Shown here: in pieces, positions 16,905-25,354 of the stretch
Numbering within the stretch: the stretch's first letter is position 1
How the letters are laid out: the number at the start of each line of letters is the position of its first letter
Assembly: GCA_017443845.1 (NCBI GenBank)
Contig: JAFSXX010000027.1
Span: 1 to 58,832, forward strand
Direction of reading: 5' to 3'
Source: Bacteroidales bacterium
GTDB taxonomy: Bacteria > Bacteroidota > Bacteroidia > Bacteroidales > UBA932
Length of the DNA stretch: 58,832 nt
Notes under the pieces: model-generated
What the model was told of the DNA's origin: nothing
What the model saw: the letters and a program-made list of their open reading frames with translations, nothing else
The model's database searches: none
Program-made: the position numbers and the translations under genes

Positions 16905-17357
16905 TTATTCCTCGACTCCTACGACCTCGACCTTGATGTTGGCCTTGATGTCGCGGTAGCACTTGACCTCTGCGTCGAAGGTGCCGACTTCCTTGATGGT
17001 GTCGCCTGCGACGGTGATGTTGCGGCGGTCGACTTCGATGCCCTGAGCTGCGAGAGCCTCTGCAACCTGGATGTTGCTGACGGAACCGAAGACCTTGCCG
17101 TTGGAGCTGACCTTGGCCTCAACCTTTACGGTCGAGCCTTCCAGCTTGGCTGCGAGAGCCTCTGCATCGGTGCGGATCTTCGCCTCTTTCTGTGCCCTCT
17201 GGCGCATGTTCTCAGCGTGGATCTTCTTTGCGGTGGGGGTAGCCATGATGGCCATTCCCTGGGGAATCAGGTAGTTTGCTCCGTAACCGTCCTTGACAGT
17301 TACGATATCGTCCTTATAACCGAGGTTCTTGACGTCCTGTTTGAGAATGATTTCCAT
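16905..17357 (-). CDS. rplI: 50S ribosomal protein L9
   Basis: 150 residues, normal L9 length. The N-terminal rRNA-binding domain begins MEIILKQDVKNLGYKDDIV and contains VKDGYGANYLIPQGMA; a long connecting helix leads to a C-terminal domain with KVSSNGKVFGSVS. It lies 11 bases after rpsR in the conserved rpsF-rpsR-rplI order (no ssb or priB between them). Confidence 0.97.
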   Translation of the reverse strand: MEIILKQDVKNLGYKDDIVTVKDGYGANYLIPQGMAIMATPTAKKIHAENMRQRAQKEAKIRTDAEALAAKLEGSTVKVEAKVSSNGKVFGSVSNIQVAEALAAQGIEVDRRNITVAGDTIKEVGTFDAEVKCYRDIKANIKVEVVGVEE

Positions 17358-17368
17358 AATAGACCTCC

Positions 17369-17635
17369 TTATTTGAGCAAATCGGTTACGTAAGGGAGAA
17401 GGGCGATGTGGCGCGCGCGCTTGATAGCCTGGGCGACCTTGCGCTGGAACTTCAGCGAGGTACCGGTGATGCGGCGGGGAAGGATCTTACCCTGCTCGTT
17501 GAGGAACTTCTTGAGGAACTCTGCGTCCTTGTAGTCCACATATTTGATGCCTGCCTTCTTGAAGCGGCAGTACTTTTTCTTCTTTACCTCTACTGTAGGA
17601 GGATTCAGGAAGCGGATGTCATCTCTTTGTACCAT
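17369..17635 (-). CDS. rpsR: 30S ribosomal protein S18
   Basis: 88 residues. The core has [18 protein letters not shown] and [19 protein letters not shown], with the usual [14 protein letters not shown] end. It binds 16S rRNA together with S6, whose gene is directly upstream. Confidence 0.97.
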   Translation of the reverse strand: MVQRDDIRFLNPPTVEVKKKKYCRFKKAGIKYVDYKDAEFLKKFLNEQGKILPRRITGTSLKFQRKVAQAIKRARHIALLPYVTDLLK

Positions 17636-17646
17636 AATAATCTCTC

Positions 17647-18018
17647 CTATTCGTTAGCGGGAGCCTCTGCGGGGGCTGCCTTGGGTTCATTCATCCTGGC
17701 GCGGCGACGCTCGGCATAAGCTACGGCGTGCTTGTCCATGGCTACGGTCTGGAAGCGGATGATACGCTCATCGCGCTTGAACTGGATCTCATACTTTGCA
17801 ATGAAGTCCGGAGTTGCCTTGAATTCGATCAGGTGATAGAAGCCTGTGGTCTTCTTCTGGATAGGGTATGCCAACTTCTTGAGTCCCCAATCCTCGACGT
17901 TCACGATCTCGCCGCCGTTGTCGGTGATGAGCTTCGTGTACTTTTCTACCGCTTCCTTCATCTGGGCATCAGACAAAACGGGAGTTGCAATGAAAACGGT
18001 TTCGTACTGTTTTAACAT
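17647..18018 (-). CDS. rpsF: 30S ribosomal protein S6
   Basis: 123 residues. [20 protein letters not shown] and [20 protein letters not shown] are diagnostic. A short Ala/Glu/Pro-rich tail follows the conserved core, as is common in Bacteroidetes. It leads the operon, and the mRNA leader just before it contains a strong hairpin that may serve in autogenous control by the S6:S18 pair. Confidence 0.97.
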   Translation of the reverse strand: MLKQYETVFIATPVLSDAQMKEAVEKYTKLITDNGGEIVNVEDWGLKKLAYPIQKKTTGFYHLIEFKATPDFIAKYEIQFKRDERIIRFQTVAMDKHAVAYAERRRARMNEPKAAPAEAPANE

Positions 18019-18037
18019 AATGATTTGATTAATATTA

Positions 18038-18064
18038 AGCCCCTCCGGTTTTTCCGAAGGGGCT
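18038..18064 (-). promoter_or_regulatory. Leader hairpin of the rpsF operon
   Basis: On the minus strand an 11-bp stem (AGCCCCTTCGG / CCGGAGGGGCT, one U-G pair) closes an AAAAA loop. It lies between the -7 element and the rpsF ATG and is followed by AATATT rather than a T run, so it is not a normal terminator. S6:S18 is known in other bacteria to bind a structured leader of its own mRNA; whether this hairpin is that element is inference. Confidence 0.5.
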
Positions 18065-18065
18065 G

Positions 18066-18095
18066 CAAAGTTAGATAATATTTTGGAAAATCAAA
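18066..18095 (-). promoter_or_regulatory. Promoter of rpsF-rpsR-rplI
   Basis: On the minus strand TTTG (18092-18095), 18 bases, TAACTTTG (18066-18073). The expected start site falls at or just before the leader hairpin. Confidence 0.6.
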
Positions 18096-18117
18096 ACATT
18101 ATGGCTCAATCGCCTGA

Positions 18118-20154
18118 TTATTCCGGCCATGCGGGGAACATCTCCACTCCGGTGTTGAAGTCGAAGAACCTGATGGTCACGGGGCTGTCATCGTAATATC
18201 CGCTGCGCAGATATCTCAGCGTGAGGATATTGACGAGCCAGTCCATCTGATCGGAGCTGGTGTAAATGTTGAGGACTCCGGGTATGATTGCGGTCTTGTC
18301 GCCATACGATGCGCTTGAAGGCTTGTCGGCTGTTCCGGCCCACATTGCGGTGTTGGTGGGAGGATTGCCGTCCTTTCCGAAGTCATTGCCGAGATAGAGG
18401 TTGGTCAGGTTCGGCATCTTGTAGAATGTGTAGCTGAAGTTCTTGCTGCTGGAGGTGTCCCAGGTCGAGATGTTCAGAGTGGAGCATTTACAGCTGCGGA
18501 ACATACTGTTGATCTGCTGCAGGGTCGATACATCGCCGAACTCTGTCAGGTCGAGTACGGGTGAATTCTCGCAGGAGTTATAGAACATATAGGTTGCCGA
18601 GGTAACATTGTCGAGAGTGAGATTTGCCTTTACCTTGTGGAGGTTGGGACAGTCGGCGAACATATAGTTCATCGTCTTGAGGTTGTCGGTATCCTCGAAC
18701 ATCGTGAGGTCGACTTCGGTGAAGCTGGTTCCGCGGTACATTCTGGTCATCGACTCTACGTTTTCTACATTGAGGACTTCAGGCCATACGATTTCCTGCA
18801 GGTCAGCTGCGAGATAGAAGAAGTATGCCAGCGTGGTATCATTCGAGAAGTCCATGTTGCTGAGGTCGATCTTCTCGGCTTCCACTCCGCAGAACATATA
18901 GCGGGTGTTGATCAGGCTGCTGTAATCCCACTTGGGCATCGTAATGGTCTTCAGAGGAGAGTATCCCCAGAAGTAGGACATGCTCTCGCACAGGCTGGTG
19001 TCGAAGTCGTCGATTCCCTCTATTTCGGTCAGAGCCCTGAAGCGGTGGAAGAAATAGATGGAGTTCGGATTCAGGATGAACTTCTTGGCGGGAGTGGTGA
19101 TCTTGATGGTAGTGTTGTCTTCGTCGTAGATCACATAGATAGGCGACTCGGACTCGGCTGCGGCGATGTTGACTGCGGAGAATTCATCGCTTTCGGTGAG
19201 GAATACCATACGGGTTACGGTGGTGTCATCATCGGTCCAGTTGGAAACGTCGGGATTGATGACGCCCTTGATTGTATAGTTCATATCGGAACCCTTCATG
19301 AACAATGCGGTTTCACCCGAAGTAGGCTTCTGCAGGTTGTCGAAGTTCAGGTCGATGGGGATGATCTCAGCACGGGTAACTGTCAGGCTCTGGCCGGACT
19401 TGAGGTTGCGGGTCTGTGTACGTCCGTCATCCGTAATGACCGTGATTGCGAACGAATAGTACTGGTGCTGGGGAATGCTGATGAAGAAAGGCACGGGTTC
19501 CGATCCGATGGGCACGTCAGGACATTCGAGAGTTACGGGAGATGTCTCGCTGCTCATAACTGCAGCAGGCTCATCATTGGTCGCACTGTATGATCCGCTG
19601 AGTCCCCAGTCGGCCTTGATGACGATGCTCCTGACCTTCACGTCGCTCTGGGTGGTGGTCAGATTGAGTTTGACGGCACCGCAGAGCTGGGTGAACTTGA
19701 ACGAGGGCTTGAATTCATCGAGTTCGCCCCTCTCGTAGTAACCGCGCATAGGAGCGGCTGCCAGGCTGTTGGGAGCGTACTGCTGTATAGCGGGAAGCCT
19801 CTTGCCGCGCAGGGTCGAAGGGTAATATGCCCAGAATTTGGTGCTGTCGACGCAAAGGAAAGTGGTGTCCTCGGGGAAGTGGGTGAACCACGCCGACTTT
19901 ACGCCGTTGTCGAAAGTCTGATAGATTACATTGCTGTTCTCTCCGTCATCGGTGCAACGGATCTTGTCACCGGACTTCCAGTAAACGTGGAATATATCTC
20001 CATCCTCTTCCAGATAGGTACGGGTTTCGGATGAAATGGAAGCATAGAAACCGTCTTCTGCGGGTTTCTGAGAATCGATAGCGAACTGCTCCTTGGGTGA
20101 GCAGGCGGTGAACGCAAGGGCGGCCACCATCAATGATGCGATAATTTTTTTCAT
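18118..20154 (-). CDS. BspA/DUF285-like lipoprotein with fimbrillin-like N-terminus
   Basis: 678 residues from ATG 20154. A lipoprotein signal (MKKIIASLMVAALAFTAC) is followed by an N-terminal region resembling fimbrillin-family proteins (TRTYLEEDGD, VYWKSGDKI). From about residue 400 there are repeats of the DUF285/BspA type (YMFCGVEAEKIDLSNMDFS, MTRMYRGTSF, MNYMFADCPNL, INSMFRSCK), each ending in the next M-F hallmark. Such proteins are surface-exposed and often adhesive in Bacteroidales. The frame is open upstream, but the lipoprotein start is better and lies 16 bases after a small companion gene. Function beyond surface display is unknown. Confidence 0.8.
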   Translation of the reverse strand: MKKIIASLMVAALAFTACSPKEQFAIDSQKPAEDGFYASISSETRTYLEEDGDIFHVYWKSGDKIRCTDDGENSNVIYQTFDNGVKSAWFTHFPEDTTFLCVDSTKFWAYYPSTLRGKRLPAIQQYAPNSLAAAPMRGYYERGELDEFKPSFKFTQLCGAVKLNLTTTQSDVKVRSIVIKADWGLSGSYSATNDEPAAVMSSETSPVTLECPDVPIGSEPVPFFISIPQHQYYSFAITVITDDGRTQTRNLKSGQSLTVTRAEIIPIDLNFDNLQKPTSGETALFMKGSDMNYTIKGVINPDVSNWTDDDTTVTRMVFLTESDEFSAVNIAAAESESPIYVIYDEDNTTIKITTPAKKFILNPNSIYFFHRFRALTEIEGIDDFDTSLCESMSYFWGYSPLKTITMPKWDYSSLINTRYMFCGVEAEKIDLSNMDFSNDTTLAYFFYLAADLQEIVWPEVLNVENVESMTRMYRGTSFTEVDLTMFEDTDNLKTMNYMFADCPNLHKVKANLTLDNVTSATYMFYNSCENSPVLDLTEFGDVSTLQQINSMFRSCKCSTLNISTWDTSSSKNFSYTFYKMPNLTNLYLGNDFGKDGNPPTNTAMWAGTADKPSSASYGDKTAIIPGVLNIYTSSDQMDWLVNILTLRYLRSGYYDDSPVTIRFFDFNTGVEMFPAWPE

Positions 20155-20170
20155 AATGGTTTCCTCCCTG

Positions 20171-20332
20171 TTAAAAATTGAATGTGTCGAAGGGCTTGAG
20201 GGCATCGAAGATGTCGTTTCCGACACCTGTTCCCTTGCCGAAATCTTCGGTACCTGCTCCGCTGTCGCAGAGGAGGCCTTCGCCGAGAAGAGTTGTAACT
20301 TCTGCAAGTGGCTTTTTGTATGTATGCTTCAT
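20171..20332 (-). CDS. Small protein (53 residues) preceding the BspA-like lipoprotein
   Basis: Starts MKHTYKKPLAEVTTLLGEGL and continues LLCDSGAGTEDFGKGTG, ending DTFNF. No signal peptide or membrane segment. It follows a fully consensus promoter and lies 16 bases upstream of the lipoprotein start, so the two are co-transcribed. Small Bacteroidales proteins with the same layout (MKK.Y..P..EV, then LL(C)xSG) are often found next to surface lipoproteins; their role is not known to me. The coding call rests on the clean start, promoter and spacing. Confidence 0.7.
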   Translation of the reverse strand: MKHTYKKPLAEVTTLLGEGLLCDSGAGTEDFGKGTGVGNDIFDALKPFDTFNF

Positions 20333-20353
20333 CTTGTGAAAGTATTATTGGAG

Positions 20354-20385
20354 CAAAGATAAATAAAATGATGAAAAAGCGCAAA
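20354..20385 (-). promoter_or_regulatory. Consensus promoter of the small protein and BspA-like lipoprotein
   Basis: On the minus strand TTTG (20382-20385), 20 bases, TATCTTTG (20354-20361), 22 bases before the ATG at 20332. All consensus positions match. Confidence 0.75.
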
Positions 20386-20417
20386 TTCGCAAATAATAGC
20401 TTGCAAATCTGCGCTTT
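20376..20417 (-). terminator. Possible pepD terminator overlapping the next promoter
   Basis: On the minus strand an 8-bp stem AAAGCGCA / TGCGCTTT with a 26-base loop, followed by TT. It lies 23 bases past the pepD stop and overlaps the -33 element of the following promoter. The long loop lowers confidence. Confidence 0.45.
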
Positions 20418-20439
20418 ATGAGAGTTTTGATAATCTGCG

Positions 20440-21903
20440 CTATTTCTTCGGAGCGTCAGCGATTACCGCAACGATGAAATTCCACCACTTCTCGACCGAA
20501 GGGATGAAGCAGCGCTCGTCCGGGGAGTGGGGCGATTTGAGGGTCGGGCCGCAGGAGATCATATCCCAGTTGGTGTATGTAGCTCCGAGGATACCGCACT
20601 CGAGGCCGGCGTGGATAGCCAGCACTGCGGGTTTCACCTTGTAGAGTTCCTCGTACTTGGCGATCATGGTCTTGAGGATGGGGGACTTCATATTGGGAGC
20701 CCAGCCCGAGTAGCCGCCCTGGAAGTTAACCTTTGCACCGGCCAGTTCGAATGCCGCGCGGAAGCTCTCCGAGAGGGCGTACTTGATGGTGTCTGTAGCC
20801 GAGCGCATCAGGGCGTGTACGTAGATCTTGCCCTTTTCGGACTTGACGATGGCGAGGTTGTTGGAGCTTTCAACGAGGTTGTCCATCTCGAGGCTCATGC
20901 GGTCCACTCCGTTGGGGCAGGCGAGGAGGGCCTTGACAAGCCTCAGGCCTACCGTGCCGGCCATCACTTTCTTCGCCTTAGCGGGCTCGATGGTGATCTT
21001 TACGCCGGGATCGATATTCTTGTACTCATTGTAAACGGTTGCGCAGGTCTCTTCGACGACTTTCTGCACGTCTTCGACCGCATCCTTGGGAACGGCGATT
21101 ACCGCCACCGCCTCGCGCGGGATTGCATTGCGCATATTGCCGCCTTCGATGCAGACGAGCTTGCAGTCCATGTCGCGGAGCATCGGGATGAGGGTGCGTG
21201 CGAGGATCTTGTTGGCGTTTCCGCGGCCCTCGTTGATCTCCATTCCGGAATGTCCGCCGCGAAGGCCCTTGACATTCACTGCGAATGCCTTGTAGCCCTT
21301 GGGCATATCGGCCTCGCGGTAGTTGAAGGTAGCGTTGCAGTCGAGTCCGCCGGCGCAGCCCACGTAGAGTTCGCCTTCGGTCTCGGAGTCGAGGTTGATG
21401 AGGATGTCACCCTTGAGGACGCCTGCCTTGAGGGCGTGCGCGCCGGTCATTCCGGTCTCCTCGTCGGTGGTGAAGAGAGCCTCGATGGGGCCGTGTACGA
21501 GATCCTTGGCCTCGAGGACGGCCATCGCCGCAGCCACTCCGAGTCCGTCGTCGGCTCCGAGGGTGGTGCCGTTGGCATAGAGCCAGAGTCCGTCATCCTT
21601 CTTTACGACGCGGGTTTCGATGGGGTCCTTGGTGAAATCGTGGACCTTGTCGTTGTTCTTCTGGGGAACCATATCCATGTGGGCCTGGAGGATGATGCCT
21701 TTGCGCTTCTCCATACCCTTAGTGGCGGGTTTGCGGATGATGACGTTGCCGATCTCGTCCTGGAAACTTTCGAGGCCGAGGTCCTTACCGAATTTTACGA
21801 GGAATGCGGCAACCTTCTCTTCGTGTTTTGAAGGGCGCGGAATCTGGGTGAGGGCATAGAAGTTCTTCCATACTCTCTGCGGGTTGAGGTCGTGAATAGT
21901 CAT
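20440..21903 (-). CDS. pepD: Aminoacyl-histidine dipeptidase
   Basis: 487 residues of the M20 peptidase family, PepD type. The metal site is visible in LQAHMDMVPQKN (His and Asp), GADDGLGVAAAMAVLE and TTDEETGMTGAHAL, with GGHSGMEINEGRGNA in the lid domain. The start at 21903 (MTIHDLNPQRVWKNF) matches the family; the upstream extension is not needed. It cleaves Xaa-His dipeptides such as carnosine in the cytoplasm using two zinc ions. It follows the DUF4831 gene by 32 bases on the same strand. Confidence 0.93.
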   Translation of the reverse strand: MTIHDLNPQRVWKNFYALTQIPRPSKHEEKVAAFLVKFGKDLGLESFQDEIGNVIIRKPATKGMEKRKGIILQAHMDMVPQKNNDKVHDFTKDPIETRVVKKDDGLWLYANGTTLGADDGLGVAAAMAVLEAKDLVHGPIEALFTTDEETGMTGAHALKAGVLKGDILINLDSETEGELYVGCAGGLDCNATFNYREADMPKGYKAFAVNVKGLRGGHSGMEINEGRGNANKILARTLIPMLRDMDCKLVCIEGGNMRNAIPREAVAVIAVPKDAVEDVQKVVEETCATVYNEYKNIDPGVKITIEPAKAKKVMAGTVGLRLVKALLACPNGVDRMSLEMDNLVESSNNLAIVKSEKGKIYVHALMRSATDTIKYALSESFRAAFELAGAKVNFQGGYSGWAPNMKSPILKTMIAKYEELYKVKPAVLAIHAGLECGILGATYTNWDMISCGPTLKSPHSPDERCFIPSVEKWWNFIVAVIADAPKK

Positions 21904-21935
21904 ATCTTTATAAGTATTAATGTTTATAATATGTG

Positions 21936-22994
21936 TCAAAAGGTAACGGATGCGGTGGAGCCGAGCTGATATACGGGTACGCGGCTCTGGAGCAGCATCT
22001 CCTCGCCGTCGAGTATCCTGACGGTCGATGTGGCGGGGATGCGGTAATATATCTGCTTCCTGGTGCCCGCGGCTTTCCTTCCGGCTGCATCGGAAATCTG
22101 AGCCTCCTTTGCCTTGGCTCCGGTTATCTGCAGCACTACGGGCCTGCCTGCGAGGTTGTCGGAGGGCAGGAGGCCTTCTGTGTCGGAGATCCTGAAGGCC
22201 ACGTACATCTGCCTCGAATTGGCGGCGTCGGGGGTGACGTCGAACTGCATCGTCTGGAGGGAACGCTCGGTGATGCCGTAGAAGAGCGTGAGATACTCCT
22301 CCTCGAGGCGGGTGATCTCGTCAATCGCCGCCTTGAGGGCCTCGCCGCTGAAGGTGGCATCGGTGTCGCCGGTGATGATCTGGATGCGGCTCTTGCGGAG
22401 GCTGAAGATGGTCTGCGCGGCTTCTGCGGCCTTTTTTTCGAGGGATTTCTCAACCACCTCGCTCTGCTGTACGGCAACCCTGCGGAAGCCGTCGGCCGTC
22501 TTCTCGGTGCGGTAGAGGGTGGTGGTGCTGGTGGTCAGGTTGCCGCTGCCCTCCTTGCCGTTGAAGCGGTCGTTGGATGCCAGGGAGGGGAATCTCCAGG
22601 CGTCCTCCTTGCCGGTGTAGCTGTCCGAGAGGGCTATTATGCCCTGGGAGCACATCTTTACGAATCCCGACGAGGAGGCGTCTTTGGCCGAGAGGCTTAC
22701 GGTATAGGTGTTGTCGAGGTCCGCCTCGATATAGGGGACCATATCGATGGACTTGACGCTGTAGGTGACCGCATCCTCCGTCCTGGCGTCGTTCCCGAGG
22801 TATTTCCTCGCGTACTGCGCGTAGGGCCCCGCCAGGAAGGTCTCCTTCTCGGCGGTGACCTTCAGGGTGAGGGTGGTCTTGGGCAGGGCATAGATCATCG
22901 TCCCTTCGGGATTGGCCGCGGTCTGGGCGGAGAGGGCGGGGGAGATGCCCAGCATCATTGCCGCAATCGCGGCGGTTATGATATAACTTTTCAT
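21936..22994 (-). CDS. DUF4831 family exported protein
   Basis: 352 residues with a signal peptide (MKSYIITAAIAAMMLGI, cleaved near ALSAQ). The sequence YALPKTTLTLKVTAEKE, the GPYAQYARKYLG motif and the later SVKSIDMVPYIEAD match DUF4831, a family limited mostly to Bacteroidetes and without known function. The ending LGSTASVTF is typical. It is a periplasmic or outer-membrane-associated protein by signal sequence. Divergent from the MFS transporter, sharing a 114-base intergenic region. Confidence 0.75.
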   Translation of the reverse strand: MKSYIITAAIAAMMLGISPALSAQTAANPEGTMIYALPKTTLTLKVTAEKETFLAGPYAQYARKYLGNDARTEDAVTYSVKSIDMVPYIEADLDNTYTVSLSAKDASSSGFVKMCSQGIIALSDSYTGKEDAWRFPSLASNDRFNGKEGSGNLTTSTTTLYRTEKTADGFRRVAVQQSEVVEKSLEKKAAEAAQTIFSLRKSRIQIITGDTDATFSGEALKAAIDEITRLEEEYLTLFYGITERSLQTMQFDVTPDAANSRQMYVAFRISDTEGLLPSDNLAGRPVVLQITGAKAKEAQISDAAGRKAAGTRKQIYYRIPATSTVRILDGEEMLLQSRVPVYQLGSTASVTF

Positions 22995-23033
22995 TTCGAA
23001 TTCCGTTTCAAAGTAGCGAATATAGCAAACTTA

Positions 23034-23064
23034 ATTGGATTTTCCCATTTTATTCGTATCTTTA
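23034..23064 (+). promoter_or_regulatory. Possible promoter of the sugar transporter operon
   Basis: ATTG (23034-23037), 19 bases, TATCTTTA (23057-23064), 45 bases before the ATG at 23109. One mismatch in each element. Confidence 0.4.
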
Positions 23065-23108
23065 TACCTTATAAAATGCACATTTAGTGCCGAAGCAAAA
23101 CTAAAACA

Positions 23109-24377
23109 ATGGAAAACAGCAAGAAACAGAATTTCACGGTTCCCATCATCGTGATGTTCTCCCTCTTTTTCATGATCGCCTTCGTCACGAACCTTGCAGG
23201 TTCGATGGGCGTCATCGTTACCAATCAGTTCGGCGCCAGCAAGGCGCTCTCCCAGCTGGGATCGCTCGCAAACTTCATCGCCTATGCATGCATGGGAATC
23301 CCCGCCGGCATCATCCTCAAGCGCAAGGGCTATAAATTCACCGCGCTTCTGGCCGTCATAGTCGGCTTCATAGGCGTTGGAATCCAGTTCCTCTCCGGAT
23401 ATGTGGAGAGTTTCGCAGTCTATGTGCTCGGTGCCTTCGTGGCCGGATTCTCGATGTGTATGCTCAACATCGTGGTCAATCCGATGCTCAATACCCTCGG
23501 AGGCGGCGGCAACCGCGGCAACCAGCTGATACAGTGGGGCGGCTCCTGCAACTCCATCGGAGGTACCATCGCCCCGATCTTCGTGGGATGGCTCGTCGGA
23601 GGCGCCATAGCCGACGCTACGGTGGCCAAGGCCGCGCCGGTGATGATAATCGCTATGGCGATTTTTGCGATCGCATTCATCGTCATCTCGCTCACCAGGA
23701 TTCCCGAACCGCACATGGAGACTCCCGAGGAGAAGGCCGCAAGGCTCTCCGGCAGCGCTCCCAGGGATCCCTACAGCCCGCTCAGCTTCAGGCACTTCGT
23801 GCTCGGCGCTATAGCCATCTTCTTCTACGTGGGAATCGAGGTCGGCATCGCCAATACCGCCAATGTCTATTATTCGGGCCTCGCCTGGGTGGGACCCGCT
23901 GTAACCGGAGTCTTCATCGGAGGATACTGGTTCTGCATGCTCATCGGCCGTCTGATCGGCGCGTCGGTGGGAGCCAAGGTCTCCAGCAAGACGATGCTGC
24001 TGACCACCTCCGCCGTCGCGATACTCTTCATCCTCTGCGCGATGTTCCTGCCCGAGACGGCTAAGATAACCCTCGGCAAATATACCGTTCCCCTGAGCCT
24101 CGTCTTCCTGATGCTCTGCGGCCTCTGCACCTCCGTGATGTGGGGCGCCATCTTCAACCTCTCGGCGGAGGGTCTCGGCAAATATACCGCTGCGGCTTCG
24201 GGAATCTTCATGACCCTGGTCTGCGGCGGCGGCATAATCCCGTTCCTGCAGAACGCCATCGCCGACAAGGTCGGCTCGCTCCAGAGCTACTGGCTGCTGG
24301 TGGCCTGCCTGGTTTACCTTATCTATTATGCGGTGGCCGGCTCCAAGAATGTCAATAAAGATATACCGGTAGAGTAA
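23109..24377 (+). CDS. MFS sugar transporter
   Basis: 422 residues with 12 predicted membrane segments. The N-terminal SLFFMIAFVTNLAGSMGVIV, NFIAYACMGIPAGIILKRKG (the A-motif loop) and NPMLNTLGGGGNRGNQLIQW resemble the fucose/glucose-galactose (FHS) branch of the major facilitator superfamily. It shares a base with the ROK kinase start (TAATG), so the pair very likely imports and phosphorylates one sugar. The exact sugar cannot be determined; glucose or N-acetylhexosamine are reasonable guesses. Confidence 0.85.
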   Translation: MENSKKQNFTVPIIVMFSLFFMIAFVTNLAGSMGVIVTNQFGASKALSQLGSLANFIAYACMGIPAGIILKRKGYKFTALLAVIVGFIGVGIQFLSGYVESFAVYVLGAFVAGFSMCMLNIVVNPMLNTLGGGGNRGNQLIQWGGSCNSIGGTIAPIFVGWLVGGAIADATVAKAAPVMIIAMAIFAIAFIVISLTRIPEPHMETPEEKAARLSGSAPRDPYSPLSFRHFVLGAIAIFFYVGIEVGIANTANVYYSGLAWVGPAVTGVFIGGYWFCMLIGRLIGASVGAKVSSKTMLLTTSAVAILFILCAMFLPETAKITLGKYTVPLSLVFLMLCGLCTSVMWGAIFNLSAEGLGKYTAAASGIFMTLVCGGGIIPFLQNAIADKVGSLQSYWLLVACLVYLIYYAVAGSKNVNKDIPVE

Positions 24378-25327
24378 TGGACAAGCGATATACCGTCGGA
24401 ATCGATATCGGAGGGCAGAGCTCCAAGATAGGAATCGTAAGCGAGGATGCCGAGATCGTCGCGCGCGGAGTTCTGGATATGAAGGGCTTCGGCCCGGACG
24501 ACGCCACGCTTTTCCTCGATTCGCTCTGCGCCGAGGTCTCCGACCTGGCCTCCGGAGTGGGTCTCGAAGAGATAAAGGGCATCGGCATCGGCGCCCCCAA
24601 CAGCAATTACTATAACGGTACCATAGAGAAAGCGGTGAACCTGCCATGGGCAAAGGACAAGGTCGTGCATCTGTGCGACGGCGTCTCGCGCCGCCTCGGC
24701 CTTCCCGCTACAGTCACCAATGACGCCAACGCCGCTGCCCTGGGCGAGATGACCTACGGCGCTGCCCAGGGGATGAAGGATTTCATCGAGATTACCCTTG
24801 GCACCGGTGTCGGCAGCGGCATAGTATCGGGCGGAAAGCTGGTTTACGGGCACGACGGCTTCGCCGGAGAGCTGGGCCACGTGACCGCGGTGCGCGGCGG
24901 ACGCCGCTGCGGCTGCGGCCGCAACGGCTGCCTCGAGGCGTACGCCTCGGCGACGGGAGTCGCCCGCACCGCCCGCGAATGGCTCGACGACGGCAACCGT
25001 GACAGCATATTGCGAGGCATAGAGAACATCACCTCCAAAGATGTCTATGACGCGGCGGTCAAGGGCGATGCCACTGCCGTACGCATCTTCGAATATACCG
25101 GACGCATACTCGGCGAGTGCTTCGCTGATTTCGTCACCTTCAGCGCCCCCGAGGCGATAATCATCTTCGGCGGCCTGATGGAGGCGGGCGACCTGCTGCT
25201 GAATCCCATCCGTGAGTCATTCGAGGAGAATGTCCTCTTCGTCTGGAAGGATAAGGTCAAGATAATGCGCTCGGGCCTCAGGGCCTCCGACGCGGCCATC
25301 CTGGGCGCCAGCGCCCTGGCGTGGTAA
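24377..25327 (+). CDS. ROK family sugar kinase (glucokinase-like)
   Basis: 316 residues. The phosphate motif VGIDIGGQSSKIGIV opens the protein; TNDANAAALGEM holds the catalytic Asp; ITLGTGVGSGIV follows; and the zinc site is H in GELGHVTAV with CGCGRNGCLEAYAS. All are ROK hallmarks of an active kinase rather than a repressor, and there is no N-terminal HTH. Coupled to the sugar transporter by a one-base overlap. Confidence 0.92.
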   Translation: MDKRYTVGIDIGGQSSKIGIVSEDAEIVARGVLDMKGFGPDDATLFLDSLCAEVSDLASGVGLEEIKGIGIGAPNSNYYNGTIEKAVNLPWAKDKVVHLCDGVSRRLGLPATVTNDANAAALGEMTYGAAQGMKDFIEITLGTGVGSGIVSGGKLVYGHDGFAGELGHVTAVRGGRRCGCGRNGCLEAYASATGVARTAREWLDDGNRDSILRGIENITSKDVYDAAVKGDATAVRIFEYTGRILGECFADFVTFSAPEAIIIFGGLMEAGDLLLNPIRESFEENVLFVWKDKVKIMRSGLRASDAAILGASALAW

Positions 25328-25354
25328 AGTTTGAAATATATAAACAGAATAGAT

